A DNA stretch of 64,000 nucleotides from Linanthus parryae (lineage: Eukaryota > Streptophyta > Magnoliopsida > Ericales > Polemoniaceae): assembly GCA_023055425.1 (NCBI GenBank), contig JALGPY010000004.1:64813718-64877717 (forward strand), written 5' to 3'. The first letter of the stretch is position 1, and every line of letters begins with the position of its first letter. The notes beneath the pieces were generated by a model. The model was given only the letters and a program-made list of their open reading frames with translations. It was not told the DNA's origin and ran no database searches. The translations under genes and the position numbers were made by a program. Positions 22,412-33,842 of this stretch are shown here, piece after piece.

Positions 22412-24575
22412 CTAGAGCCAATCTGGCGCATCTCGTATGCCAATACTCCTAGTGTGCCCTTCATGCTTCCACTGCACAAGGGGCTTTGTAAGCGGGTGTG
22501 ACAGATTCTCATCTGTAGGAATCTTGCATATCTGAACGTCTCCTCTATCGATAATATCTCGAATCAGATGGAACTTCCTGAGCACGTGCTTGGATTTCTG
22601 GTGTGATCTGGGCTCCTTTGATTGCGCGATCGCCCCAGTGTTGTCACAGTACAACTCAACTGGATCCGCAATGCTTGGAACCACACCAAGTTCAGAAACA
22701 AACTTTTTGATCCAAACAGCTTCCTTTGCTGCACCATTTGCAGCAATGTACTCAGCCTCTGTTGCACAATCAGCCACCGTCTCTTGCTTGGAACTCTTCC
22801 AGCTCACCGCTGCTCCATTCAGGCAAAACACATATCCCGACTGTGATCTAAAGTCATGTATGTCGGTTTGGAAGCTTGCATCAGTGTAACCCCTTACACG
22901 CAACTCCTCCTCACCGCCAAATATCAAGAAAACATCCTTAGTTCTTCTCAAGTACTTTAGGATGTTCTTGACTGCAATCCAGTGACTCTCACCCGGATTG
23001 GATTGGTATCTGCTTGTCATACTCAAGGCATATGACACATTTGGTCTAGTACATAACATGGCGTAAATGATAGATCCTATGGCCGAGGCATAGGGAATTT
23101 TACTCATACTTTCCTTCTCAATCTCATTGGAAGGACAACCACTATTCGAAAGAGTGATTCCATGTGACATGGGCAAGAATCCCTTCTTGAAATCTTGCAT
23201 GTTGAACCGTTTCAACACCTTATCAATATATGTACCTTTACTTAGGCCTATCAGTCTCTTAGATCTATCTCTATACATCTTTATACCCAGTATATAGGCT
23301 GCTTCCCCTAAGTCCTTCATTGGGAAACACTTCCTTAGCCAATCTTTAACAGATTGCAGCATGGGAACGTCGTTTCCAATGAGTATTATGTCATCCACAT
23401 AGAAGACCAGAAAAGCTACAGAGCTCCCACTAACCTTCTTGTGACACAAGACTCATCTTCGTTTCTGATGAAGCCAAACTCTTTGACTACTTCATCAAAA
23501 TGTCGATTCCAACTCCTAGAAGCTTGCTTCAATCCATAAATGGATCGTTGCAACTTAAAGACTTTGTTGGCTTGCTTTGGATCCTCAAAACCCTCCGAAT
23601 AAATCATATACAGGTCCTCAGGGAGATTCCCATAAAGGAATGCTGTTTTGACATCCATCTGCCAAATCTCATAGTCATGGTATGCTGCAATTGCAAGTAG
23701 GATTCGGATGGATTTGGTCATAGCGACTGGTGAAAAGGTTTCATCATAGTCAATACCATGAATATGTCTGAATCCTTTAGCCACCAATCGGCCCTTATAG
23801 GTAATCACATTACCATCCATGTCGATCTTCTTCTTGAAGACCCACTTGCACCCTATGGGCCGCGCCCCTTCGGGTGGTTCCACCAAAGTCCATACTTTGT
23901 TGGTATACATGGATTCCATCTCGGATCTCATGGCTTCTAGCCACTTCTGAGAGTCTGGGCCTTTCATGGCCTCTTCATAGGTAGTAGGCTCATCATCTAT
24001 GAGTATCGTGTCACCGGAATCGGTCACGAGAAGTCCATACCTCTCGGGTTCCTGGCGCACTCTACTAGATCTACGAAGCTCTTGCGTTACCCGAACAGGC
24101 TGCTCCACAACTGTTTGTGGTTCCTGTTCATGTTCCATAATCGGTTCAGTGATTTGTGGTTCTTGAATTTCTTCAAGTTCTACAGTCCTCCCACTTGCTT
24201 CTTTAGAGACAAACTCTCTTTCTAGAAACACGCCGGTCCGAGCAACAAACACTTTGTTCTCGGTTGGATTGTAGAAATAGTAACCCTTAGTTTCCTTAGG
24301 GTACCCAACAAATTTACACTTATCCAATTTTGGCCCTAGCTTGTGTGATTGTAAACGTTTTACATAGACATCGCAGCCCCAAATCCTCATGAACGACAGT
24401 GTGGGACGCCTCCCACTCCACATCTCATCTGGTGTCTTCATGAATGATTTAGATGGAACATGGTTAATGGTGAAAGCTGCACTTAATAGAGCGTGGCCCC
24501 AAAACTATAATGGAAGATCGGTTTGACACATCATAGATCGAACCATATCCAATAGGGTTCGATTCCTCCTCTCAG
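22412..24575 (-). pseudogene. Copia 2 integrase C-terminus, reverse transcriptase and RNase H
   Basis: After a frameshift near 24615 the frame resumes with the integrase SERRNRTLL segment (catalytic Glu about 24565), then KTPDEMW and an RT with GCKWVFKKK, QMDVKTAFLYGNLPE, IYGLKQASRSW and the YVDD active site (complement of 23390-23401). RNase H shows YTDASF, TEAEYIAA, DNTGAIA and KHVLRKFHLIRD, ending DAPDWL and stop at 22412. Defects are TAG at 24505-24507 and a frameshift near 23440, three codons after the FGFIRNEDES block. Length and order are normal. Confidence 0.9.
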
Positions 24576-26359
24576 ACACGCTATTCCATTGCGGCGTTCC
24601 GGGTGGAGTGAGTTGGGACACGATCCCACACTCTAAGATAGTCGTCAAACTCTCGGCTCAAGTACTCTCCTCCACGATCCGATCGTAGAGCCTTGGTACT
24701 TTTGACAAGTTGCTTCTCTACTTCATTTTTGAGTTCTTTGAACACTTCAAAGGACTCGGATTTGGCCCTCATGAGGTACACAAAACCATATCTACTGTAA
24801 TCATCCGTAAATGTAATGAAGTAGACGTAACCACACCTGGCAGGCGTGGCAAATGGCCCACACACATCAGTATGTATGAGCGCCAATTGCTCACTAGTCC
24901 TCTCACCTTTCTTATTGAAAGGGGACTTTGTCATTTTTCCCAATAAACAAGCCTCGCATGTCTCATATGATTCAAAATCAAATGAGTCTAGTAGTCCATC
25001 CTTATTGAGTCTAGATACACGTTTCTCGTTTATGTGGCCTAAACGACAGTGCCATAAGTAAGCAGGATTTAAATCATTTATTTTAATCCTCTTGGTATTA
25101 ATGTTGTATACAGGTTTGCTTAGATCAAGGACATACAGTCCATTAAATAATTGCGCACTAAAATAGTGAATATTATTCAAATAAATGGAACAACAGTTGT
25201 TCTTTATTGAAATAATAAAACCTTCCTTGTCCAAACAAGAAATATAAATAATGTTTCTGCTCATAGCAGGCACAAAATAGCAATTATTTAATTCTAAAAC
25301 TAATCCTGAGGGCAGAGATAGCTCGCACACGCCCACGACCAACGCAGCAACTTTTGCTCGATTCCCAACGCGCAGATCTATCTCCCCTTTAGCCAATCTT
25401 CTACTTCTCTTTAGATCCTGCACATTTCGACAAATGTGAGATCCACATCCAGTATCTAATACCCATGATGTAGAGACAGTTAAGTTGACATCTACAACAA
25501 AAATACCTGGTGGTGGTGGAATCACTATTCCAAGCCTCTTGTCCTCCAGATATTTTGGGCAGTTCCTCCTCTAGTGTCCAGGCTGACTGCAGTAGTGACA
25601 CTCACCTTTATTCACACCTTTGGCAATGCCACCAACAGGCTTAAGGGCAGGTTCCTTGGACTTTGCAACTGACTTGCCTTTGCCCTTGGAGGATGAGGCA
25701 AACCTTTTGCCCTTTCCTTTCTGCACCATCATAATGGCTTTGCCCTTACCCTTGTTGATGCTTTGTTCAGCTGTCCTCAACATATTGAGCAAATTTGGCA
25801 GTGGTTTCACGATCTCGTTCATGTTATAGTTCATGATGAATTGTCCATAACTCTCAGGCAACGATTGCAACACGAGATCGGTTGCCAACTCTTGGCCGAC
25901 CGGGAACCCCAATCGGGCGAGATTCTCCAAGTACCCGATCATACGGAGTACATGGGGTCCCACCGGGTTCCCTCCTGCCAGATGACACTTGAACAATGCC
26001 TTAGAGACTTCATACCTCTCAACCCTTGCCTTCTCTTGGAAGAGCTGCTTGAGATGCTCGATCATATCGACAACATTCATGTTTTCGTGTTGCTTCAGAA
26101 GCTCAGAAGTCACGGTGCATAGCATCAGGCAGGCCGCATCATTAGTGTCATCAACACGCTTTTGATACGCCTTTAGGGCTGCAGGTGTTTGGTTCTCTCG
26201 ACCTGCTGGAACTTGCTCCTCTATTGCGTACAGTTTCTTCTCTTGCTTGACAACGATTCTCAAGTTTCTGTACCAATCAAGGAAGTTGGTTCCAGAGAGC
26301 TTGTCCTTCTCAAGGACATATCGTAGGGAATGTTGTGAACTCGATGAGATGTTTGCCAT
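24576..26359 (-). pseudogene. Copia 2 gag, protease and integrase core
   Basis: The start at 26359 (MANISSSSQHSLR) is chosen because Copia 3 has the equivalent MANNSSSSQHSLR and a splice-acceptor-like tract precedes both. The gag capsid (GTNFLDWYRNLRI, CHLAGGNPVGPHV) leads to Lys/Gly-rich repeats and a zinc knuckle CHYCSQPGH...C (25559-25600) whose Trp codon is TAG (25571-25573). The same frame continues into protease (LDTGCGSH, Asp codon 25454-25456), the pre-integrase LWHCRLGH, and the integrase core with catalytic Asp codons at 24866-24868 and 24677-24679. It then loses frame near 24615. Confidence 0.9.
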
Positions 26360-27994
26360 TTGGAATTCTACAAAAGGAAAATACGCAAGTTTTAGTATTT
26401 GTGAATTTTTGACTATATTCAATAATGGCTAGTTTATCAAATATAGCTCCCACTATTTTTCTACGGATTAATAACCCTTAAGATATTAATGCGGAAAATA
26501 TCCTTATATTTTCTAGTGGGCCAAGATCCATGTTTCATCTCCTCATGAGCTTGCTTTGGCAAGTCACCCATAATTTGATTAGGTAGGAACAATTCCAATT
26601 GCATCTCTTATGCAACTCTTGGTTCAATTGGACAAATAACTCCTTATTTATCCATCCACATGGATAATCCCAATTGATTGTCTCTAGGTTTTTAATCATA
26701 TTAATAGCCTAGTTGTTTTCAACCTCTTATTTAAACAATTGCACATTACTAGCTTGTGCCATCCCATTCCATCATTATGAACCAAGTCGCCATGCTTAGG
26801 CACACACGAACTTGATAAATCATGATGATAATGAGTGTTTAAATACTTGAATTTTGAGGGATTTTAAATTCAATTTTTAATTGTTTTGTTGATCAATATC
26901 AACTAATCTATCTATTTCAGTTTGGGCACAACTCCAAATATTAGATCCGGGTTGTCTAATTATCTTATTATCCTAATTGCATGCATCCATACACCAACCA
27001 CAAAATAATAAGGCAATAAAATAAACAACCACAAAAATAAAATAAAACGTGATGTGAATATGGCCTTTTCTAGACTAAGATAATTCCAAGCCAATGGAAT
27101 TATCTATGAACCCTAAAAGCAAACACATCTCCATGCGTCTTCATCTTTTGGTCCATCCTCCATAGTCATGTGGAATGCTCCATGCTCCATCTTTCGTGAC
27201 TTCTTTTGGCTTTGGGCTTCTTTTCTTCAATCTATGCTAACAATCTACTCTATCTAGCACTAGCTAACAACTTACTAAATAAAATAAATCTCACAAGTTG
27301 AGAAAAAAAATGGCTCGCAGGCCATAAAACCCTAATTAATTATTACAATTAATTGATCAGCTCGCGGGCCGTAAACCAAAACACAAAAATTAAACATCCA
27401 CATCAAACCACATCCTAAGGCCATATCCAATCACCATGCGATTTGCACAAAAACAGTTAAAATCTAATTTTAACGCGCTTGGTAAATTTTAATTGATTTT
27501 AGGATATTTTAGGGTTAAAACGGTCCATGGGGCCCAACAATCAAATTGCCCGGGCCCAAAAAGAGAACCGCAAAGGCCTTGGGCCGGCCGGCCCCCAGCC
27601 CACGCGGCTAGGCCGCGGGCTAGGGCTGCCCCGGCCCCTAGGCCGAGCCTTGCTTGGGCAGCAAGCAAGGAGGGGCGGTCCCCTAGGGGGGCCGAACCTC
27701 CTTTGGGAGTTGTTTCCAAAACAACTCCCTTGCTTGGTGCCCAAGTTTGTTTGTTTCCTTGTATGAGAAGAATTCTTCTTTCACAGGATGCCCAAACCCT
27801 AGATCTAAGATCCTAAAATTTCTCAAACTCACTAATTCATGCATCCAATGCGAAAACTAGGTCTTGTTATGATTGATTGTTGACAAATTGCATCACATGC
27901 TTGATTTGTCTTGTTTTACGCGATAAACAATAAATTTAAGGTGTAAAACTATCAAAATGTAACACATAAACCACGTTTATGCTCTACGACATGT
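26360..27994 (-). other. Copia 2 untranslated leader
   Basis: About 1.6 kb separates the PBS from gag. It contains a very GC-rich block (27540-27700, GGCCGG and CCGCGG runs) likely to fold strongly. A pyrimidine-rich tract ending TTTTGTAG lies just upstream of the gag ATG (about 26367-26385) and looks like a 3' splice site. Copia 3 has the same layout (61860-63526). The short ORFs here are not conserved in frame and are not called as genes. Confidence 0.6.
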
Positions 27995-28007
27995 GGATCT
28001 GATACCA
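27995..28007 (-). promoter_or_regulatory. Primer binding site of Copia 2
   Basis: The minus strand reads TGGTATCAGATCC one base after the 5' LTR end. It matches the complement of initiator tRNA-Met over the first ten bases. Confidence 0.88.
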
Positions 28008-28008
28008 C

Positions 28009-29435
28009 TGTAGGGTTTTGATCATGGATGCGCAACGGAAACACAAACAAACATAATCCATGCAATACCCTCCAAGGATCACAAGTCACGAGACATAGCG
28101 ATGGTAAGGGAAGAAATCAATAACACACCTTAGGGTTTCTCCTTTGATGACTTCAAACGCAAATTGTGTCACGTTCTCTATAGTTGATCCACGCCTAGAG
28201 TTGAATTCTAGATCTTCCTAATCCTTTGTGCTAGCCCGGAATGAGGAAGAGGAAGAAAAATCAGGCAAAACGAGACAACAAGGAGGATTCGGCCTCCTTG
28301 TGGGCCCACGGGGACGGGCGGCGGCAAGGGGGGCGACGGGCCCTCTTTGCTTGCTTGCTCTCTCCTTTTGTTCTCTCCCACTCAAGTTATGATCAACAAG
28401 GTCATAAGTGTGGGAAGGAAGGAAGGAGTGTCCATTATATAGTCCAACAAATCCTTGCCAACTACCTAAAGGATCTATTCTAGTCCTACTAGAATTCGGT
28501 TTAGTTCTTTCCTTGCAAATTAGTCCTACTAAGTTTGCAAGGTATTGCAAAGTGATCCTTCCAATTAATTAATCCAATTAATTAATTCTCAAATCTAGTC
28601 CGACTCTATATAGTGTGTGACCCCATAGGTTCTATCTAGTTGGTAGCAACAATTTGCTAATATGGAGCGGTTTCTAGCAAAACATCCATTCTAGCCAACT
28701 AATAGAATAGTCATCTTGACAAACCTTTTACAAGTAATTGTCTCATCCCTTTGTCTCTATATCCGGATTGGTCACGAGACATACAAGTCACACTCGTATA
28801 TCCAATCCATAGTTTCTCGATCCATGGGAATAGCCTTATTCGTGCAAATAACATCAATATCTCATATTGATTTATTTAAGTCTGGCCAGACATTCTATAA
28901 GCACTATCCCTCGAGTGGCCTAGAATATTTGCTCCCGTTATGTGAGAGGGACAAATTCTATATACGTCCACTACGATCTCTAAGCTTGCTTCTTATTGTA
29001 TCCGGTACACGCCTTTATAACTACCCAGTTACGGTGTAGCGTTTAACGCTACCAAAATCACAACAATCCACAACTAGAATATCTAACGACTTCAAGTCTA
29101 AGGATGACAATACCATTGCACCACGAGAAGCACTTGTGACTTAACATAACGTGTATGTAGCCTTCTCGGATATGGGTCAATCCAGTGCGTCATTACCCTT
29201 AATGCACACCCATGTGTTGGATCATGATATCTCCATACCAATCCAACCCCATACCAGTCTATAGATGATTGTCCTATTAGTCATTATACTGGAATAGGGA
29301 TATTTAAGATAAACAACACAATTGTAAATCTAAGGACTTCATTATATTAAATATCCAATAAATAATACAATGAATTTTCTAGCCATAAATAAATTCATAC
29401 TAAACTAGATTGCCTCTAGGGCATCTATTCCAACA
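28009..29435 (-). repeat. 5' LTR of Copia 2
   Basis: On the minus strand it runs TGTTGGAATAG...CCCTACA over 1427 bp, the same length as its 3' partner, and is followed outside by GTAGC (29436-29440). It contains paired TTAATTAATTGG-type repeats (about 28560-28590) and the conserved splice-donor-like CTAAGGTGTG. Confidence 0.92.
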
Positions 29436-29440
29436 GTAGC

Positions 29441-29545
29441 CTGCATAGAACTCCTGATCACTGCTGCTGATTCTCTATCCTAGCAACATCTATAGATACA
29501 TATGTACATTTACTAATTAGTATGTGTCCTCATTAGTGAGGTACA
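29441..29545. other. Short unassigned flank right of Copia 2
   Basis: About 100 bp of unclassified DNA continues the 20061-20969 sequence across Copia 2. Rejoined on the minus strand, a stretch ending CTACAAG|GTATG resembles an exon end, but no protein family is recognised. Confidence 0.3.
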
Positions 29546-29553
29546 ATGCGTAT

Positions 29554-30632
29554 TAGGGGTGAGAAGAAACCCGGCCAACCCGAAAAACCCGAACGGTCCG
29601 GGCCGGATCGATCGAAAAAAGAGTTAAAATTCGATTCAATGATTGGGTATGGGTTGGGTTTAACCTGACCCGTCAAAAACAGGTGGGTCGCGGGTACCAA
29701 ATCCTGAGATCCGTTATTATCCGACCAGACCCGGCAAACTCATGTACCAGTGCACATCTAACCCCAAGTGCTATTATTATATGATATCTAGTGAATGTGT
29801 AGTACAATTGTACAAGTATTACCATGTATTACACCTATTTAATAGTACTAGTACCGGTAATTTTTAACAGAGTTTCTCATAGTTTCGAGAATGAGAGAGA
29901 GTTTCTCTACTGTGAAGTTAATTTCCCATATCGTTCTCTAGATCCGATCTCAGCAAAAGAGAGAGAGAGAGAGCGCGAGAAGAAGAAGAAGAAGAAGAAG
30001 AAGAAGAAGAAGAAGAAGAAGAAGAAGAAGAAGAAGAAGAAGAAGAAGAAGAAGAAGAAGAAGAAGAAGAAGAAGAAGAAGAAGAAGAAGAAGAAGAAGA
30101 AGAAGAAGAAGGAGAAGAAGAAGAAGGAGAAGAAGGAGAAGAGGAAGAAGAAGAAGAAGAAGAAGGAGAAGGAGAAGAAGAAGGAGAAGAAGAAGAAGAA
30201 GAAGAAGAAGAAGAAGAAGAAGAAGAAGAAGAAGAAGAAGAAGAAGAAGAAGAAGAAGAAGAAGAAGAAGAAGAAGAAGAAGGGATTCGCTGCCGAATTC
30301 ATCGCTCAATTGGTATGGAAGGATAGACCAACAGATCTTCAACAACCAATGGGTCATAACCTGTAGAGGAGAGCTTCATTGTCAACCTCTCTTCCTCCAT
30401 TTTTTACTGTGATTTCATTGCCGAAATTACTGTGAAGCTTCCAGTGATTTCGTTGCCAAAAGAAGGGACCCGATGAAACCCGCCCGACCCAACCCGGTCC
30501 TAACGAACCCGAAGATGTCGATTTTGTAGGGGTAACGATTGGGGTCGGTTCTGAATTTTCTCTACCCGGCTTGATCGGGTAGGTTGGCCATTTGGCAAAA
30601 TCCCCGGCCGAACCGACCCGTGCTCTGCCCTA
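29554..30632. mobile_element. hAT-like nonautonomous DNA element carrying a long GAA tract
   Basis: The element begins TAGGGGTGAG and ends CTCTGCCCTA, imperfect 10-bp inverted repeats (8 of 10 match). It is flanked by ATGCGTAT (29546-29553) and ATGCATAT (30633-30640), an 8-bp duplication with one mismatch, typical of hAT elements. Both subterminal regions are rich in short CCCGACC/AACCCGG motifs. No transposase is encoded. The copy at 48242 shares both termini in the opposite orientation. Confidence 0.7.
29976..30282 (+). repeat. GAA/AAG trinucleotide tract of about 300 bp
   Basis: A short GA run (29958-29973) leads into an almost pure GAA tract with GGA interruptions clustered at 30110-30190. 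The long Lys, Phe and Leu reading frames here are artefacts of the repeat. A homopurine-homopyrimidine tract this long can form triplex DNA. Confidence 0.95.
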
Positions 30633-30640
30633 ATGCATAT

Positions 30641-32043
30641 GTAGTATCATCCTAGCCGTCTTACTCAAAATGACTATTCTGCCCCTGAAGTCCCAATCTT
30701 ATCAGTACAACCCCTAACTGTTCATGGACCCCTTAGTTATGCCTAAATTGCTAGTCTCAAGCATTAATAAGTCTCCAAATTTTCTACTTAAAATGTCAAG
30801 TTTTGATTATTTACACTCAAGTCCTTTAAGTTTGATTGAATTTCACTTTACCCCTGATTGAGACTGAACTCTCCAGACAACTCAAACTATGCTCAACAAT
30901 ATTAAATCATCATCTTAACACTCTCAGATAGTCATAGGGTTGAAAAGTATAACTTTATTTATATGCACTTAGGCCCCTAAAGTTTTGCAAAATTGCAAAA
31001 AGACTCCTAGACAATTGACTTAGTCAACATTAACTTATAAATGAGCTTTATAGCTTGAAATATCCATGTCAGACATGTAAATAACTCCAGGACATTGATT
31101 TCATCATGATTCAACTTTTAAGTGAAATTACTATTTTACCCCCTCTTACACGATTTAGTCAACTCAAGGTTTTATAGGAGGTAAATCTGGTCAACTTGGA
31201 TAAACGGATTTAGAATGACAAAGTGAACAACTTTTATCAAGAGTGTGAAGGCTTGTATGGTCATTTTGATTGATAAACTGGAAGTACAAGATGAGTGAAA
31301 TTGACATAAACCGCGAATTTTAGAATCGTTTATGAACAACTGGGAAAGATTTCGGGAAATTGAAGGTAGGGCCTTGAAAATAGTTGACCCAGGATTCTAG
31401 AACATGTTCAAGCTCTTCGAAACTCAAAATAGACAAGGAGATAATGCATATTGAAATTGGGTAAAATCAAGCCAATTCCTATACTTAGTCAAATTCTAAG
31501 TTTGACATATTATATCTCATTTTTGCAGGAACTTTTCCTCAGTTTTTAGATCCCCTAGAGATTGACCCAACCCTAGAAACCTATGGGGATCAGTAGTGTT
31601 AGACTTGGTGTAAAAATAGGGAGAAGAATCAGCCTAAAATTGCAAGAAATGAGAAAGGTATAGAGATTCAAAGTTGACACAAAAAATGTAAGCTCAAGAG
31701 CGCAAGAGTCTAGCTGCACAAAAATCATGATTTTAACTTGAATTTCAACCATGTTAGAGGTCTGATATGAGGAAATTTTAAACATAAAACTTGTAGCATG
31801 ATGTCCATGGATCACAAAGCAAGAAGAATCCAATGGAATCATTGGGTGATATAGTGACTTAAAGTTGGCCACAAAACAATGTGTGAAGAACAATGTCATG
31901 CTTACTCATTTTTCAATGATTTTATATTGATTTTCAGGTGGCTTAATTATGAATCCACAACAGCTAATCCACATGTTGCCAAAGAGAATAACCCTGGGAT
32001 TACACAGAGCTATCAAGCTATGAAAACCAATAATTATATAGGG
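30641..32043. other. Unassigned AT-rich stretch
   Basis: No gene or recognised repeat is seen in 1.4 kb. Phrases such as GGCCCCTAAAGTTTTGC (about 30968) and repeated LTR-like AT-rich text suggest an old LTR or other element remnant, but no termini were found. The AGATT at 32044-32048 is the target duplication of the next element. Confidence 0.3.
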
Positions 32044-32048
32044 AGATT
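32044..32048. repeat. Target site duplication AGATT, left of the three-LTR composite
   Basis: AGATT at 32044-32048 recurs at 42151-42155, immediately outside the inverted third LTR. The 5 bases after the second LTR (40131-40135, AGTTT) match at only four of five positions. Confidence 0.7.
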
Positions 32049-33696
32049 TGATAGCGCCTTTTAGGATCTATATATAATTTTCATTTCCCACATTATCATT
32101 AGAGATTTGAGCCTAAAGTTAGAGAATATAAGTCGTTTTGTCACTTGTTGCTTCCTATGCGCTATATTGTTAGTCCGGGCGTTTCTTTGCAAATGTAGTT
32201 TTTATTTGTCAAATATAATCTCTTGGTATGTTTTTTCATGTTTTCTTGATAGGAACATAAGCAAATCGGTTGATAGGAGGCATGGAACGAACTTCGGAAA
32301 CAACGGGATCTCAAGTGGAGTCAGGAGAAGCAAAGTCAAAGAAGTTATAAGGACCAGTCTGAACTAATTTGATGATACCTAGAGTTTTTGAATGAATTTG
32401 GGAGTGAGACCAGTTCCATATGAAAGTAGACGCAAAGGTCTTTTCAACGATAGGTCACAGAGCTTAATCAATGATCAAAAGAAGAATTTATGGCCTGGAG
32501 AAGTTCAGATTCCATTTCGCAAGAAATTGAGCTATTTCGCACGAAATGAATTTCATATGGAATGGAATCATTTCTTATGAAATGCACCGACGTTGGACCA
32601 GAATTTTGGGGTTAAAATGCAAATATTGAATGCTTATGACTGGAATTGACTCAAGAACGAACTAGGGGACTGAAAAACAGTCATTCACGCTCAGAGGAGG
32701 AAAGGACGAGAGAGGAGACGAAGACTTCATCATTGGAGACCCTAGTATGATTCTTTTTCCTTTTTCTCAATCAAATTCATGGGGAAACTCTTTTCTATTG
32801 TTTATCTTATGATGAGTAGCTAAACTTTCATAGGTAGGCATCTCATACGAGATCCTAGGGTTCATGTAAACGATGAATATTTTTCGGATTGAATCTAATT
32901 TCATGCTTTGATGATTTCTTCTATTGAATGAATTATAATTTCTTGATTCCTTTAGTAATCATATTCTATTGACACGATTAGGAGATGAACTAATAATCAA
33001 TGGACTAGGGTTTTGTTCGCTAGATGGTTCATGCTTAATTGTTAGTGCGTTCTAAAGTAATTGTTCCTGTACTATGTAGTTAGTGAGTGCACGAAAGTGA
33101 CTTTTTCTAGCTAGGATAATATGAACATTGATCCCAACCATTGAGACCGAAAGGACAATTATTATGATTGGCCATTGTGCGTAGGATCAGTAGGATTAAT
33201 CAGTTGTTCAGGGAGACGGTGGACCGACATGACCCGTTAGCGTATAAGTAGAGAACCAGCTAGAACGTATCGTTAGACAAAGGTGGACTGAAAGGACCCA
33301 AGGTGTACCGTGACGTAAAAAGACCTGAGACCAAAGGATATGGTTAGTGATAGTACCCGGATTAGTTAAAACTGAATTAACGTGTTATTCAGATTATCTG
33401 TAAATCGTTTACAGCCCTAGGTGATCTACGAGATTGCTTAGTTTCTCCAATACTGATTAAGAACTCTTTATTAATTTACTTTTCAGCTATTCTTGCAATC
33501 ACTACATCCACTTGTTTGGGGGTGGCAACCTCACAATTCTCAGCACTTTTTACCGGTTACTTAGTAAACTTAATTAATTTGTTAGTTAAAGATTGTTAGA
33601 GCTTGTCTTTGTGGGATTCGACAACCCGAGTCTTAAAAATACTCACACATTATTACTCGACCGTGCACTTGCGTACACACGTAAGAATATGTGTCA
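32049..33696 (+). repeat. LTR 1 of the composite (5', direct)
   Basis: The LTR is 1648 bp, from TGATAGCGCC to ATGTGTCA, followed by AGTTTTTGGCGCC. An ATTTCGCACGAAAT palindrome lies at 32534-32547 with worn relatives just after it. It diverges visibly from LTR 2, so the insertion is old. Confidence 0.88.
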
Positions 33697-33702
33697 AGTT
33701 TT

Positions 33703-33720
33703 TGGCGCCGTTTTCGGGGA
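33703..33720 (+). promoter_or_regulatory. Primer binding site (tRNA-Asp type)
   Basis: TGGCGCCGTTTTCGGGGA lies seven bases after LTR 1. It resembles the complement of the 3' end of plant tRNA-Asp (TGGCGCCGTTGCCGGGGA), the primer used by Athila-type elements, with two differences. Confidence 0.8.
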
Positions 33721-33842
33721 CAACGGTTAACAAGCTTTAGTTTGCATTAGTTTAGTTTAGTTTAGTTTAATTTTTTTATTTTATTTTTTTTTTAATTATT
33801 TGTTACCTCACGGGTTTGCAAGTGCTGTTTTCTAAAGAATCG

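Larger units (their letters stand above)
20970..29435 (-). mobile_element. Copia 2: complete Ty1/copia element, minus strand
   Basis: The element is 8466 bp with two LTRs of exactly 1427 bp, a perfect 5-bp target duplication, a PBS, one gag-pol frame and a polypurine tract. The LTRs differ at only a few percent of positions by eye. Coding damage is light: two TAG codons and two frameshifts. It is thus among the younger insertions here. Copia 3 at 60417 is the same family in the opposite orientation. It lacks the palindrome and post-pol ORF of Copia 1/B, so it belongs to another copia lineage, which I do not name. Confidence 0.92.

Noticed and set aside
27489..27816. Overlapping reading frames in a GC-rich block
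   Set aside because: They sit in the untranslated leader of Copia 2. The equivalent leader of Copia 3 does not keep the frames.
29824..30366. Long poly-Lys, poly-Phe and poly-Leu reading frames
   Set aside because: They are translations of the GAA/TTC trinucleotide tract in three frames and carry no protein signal.
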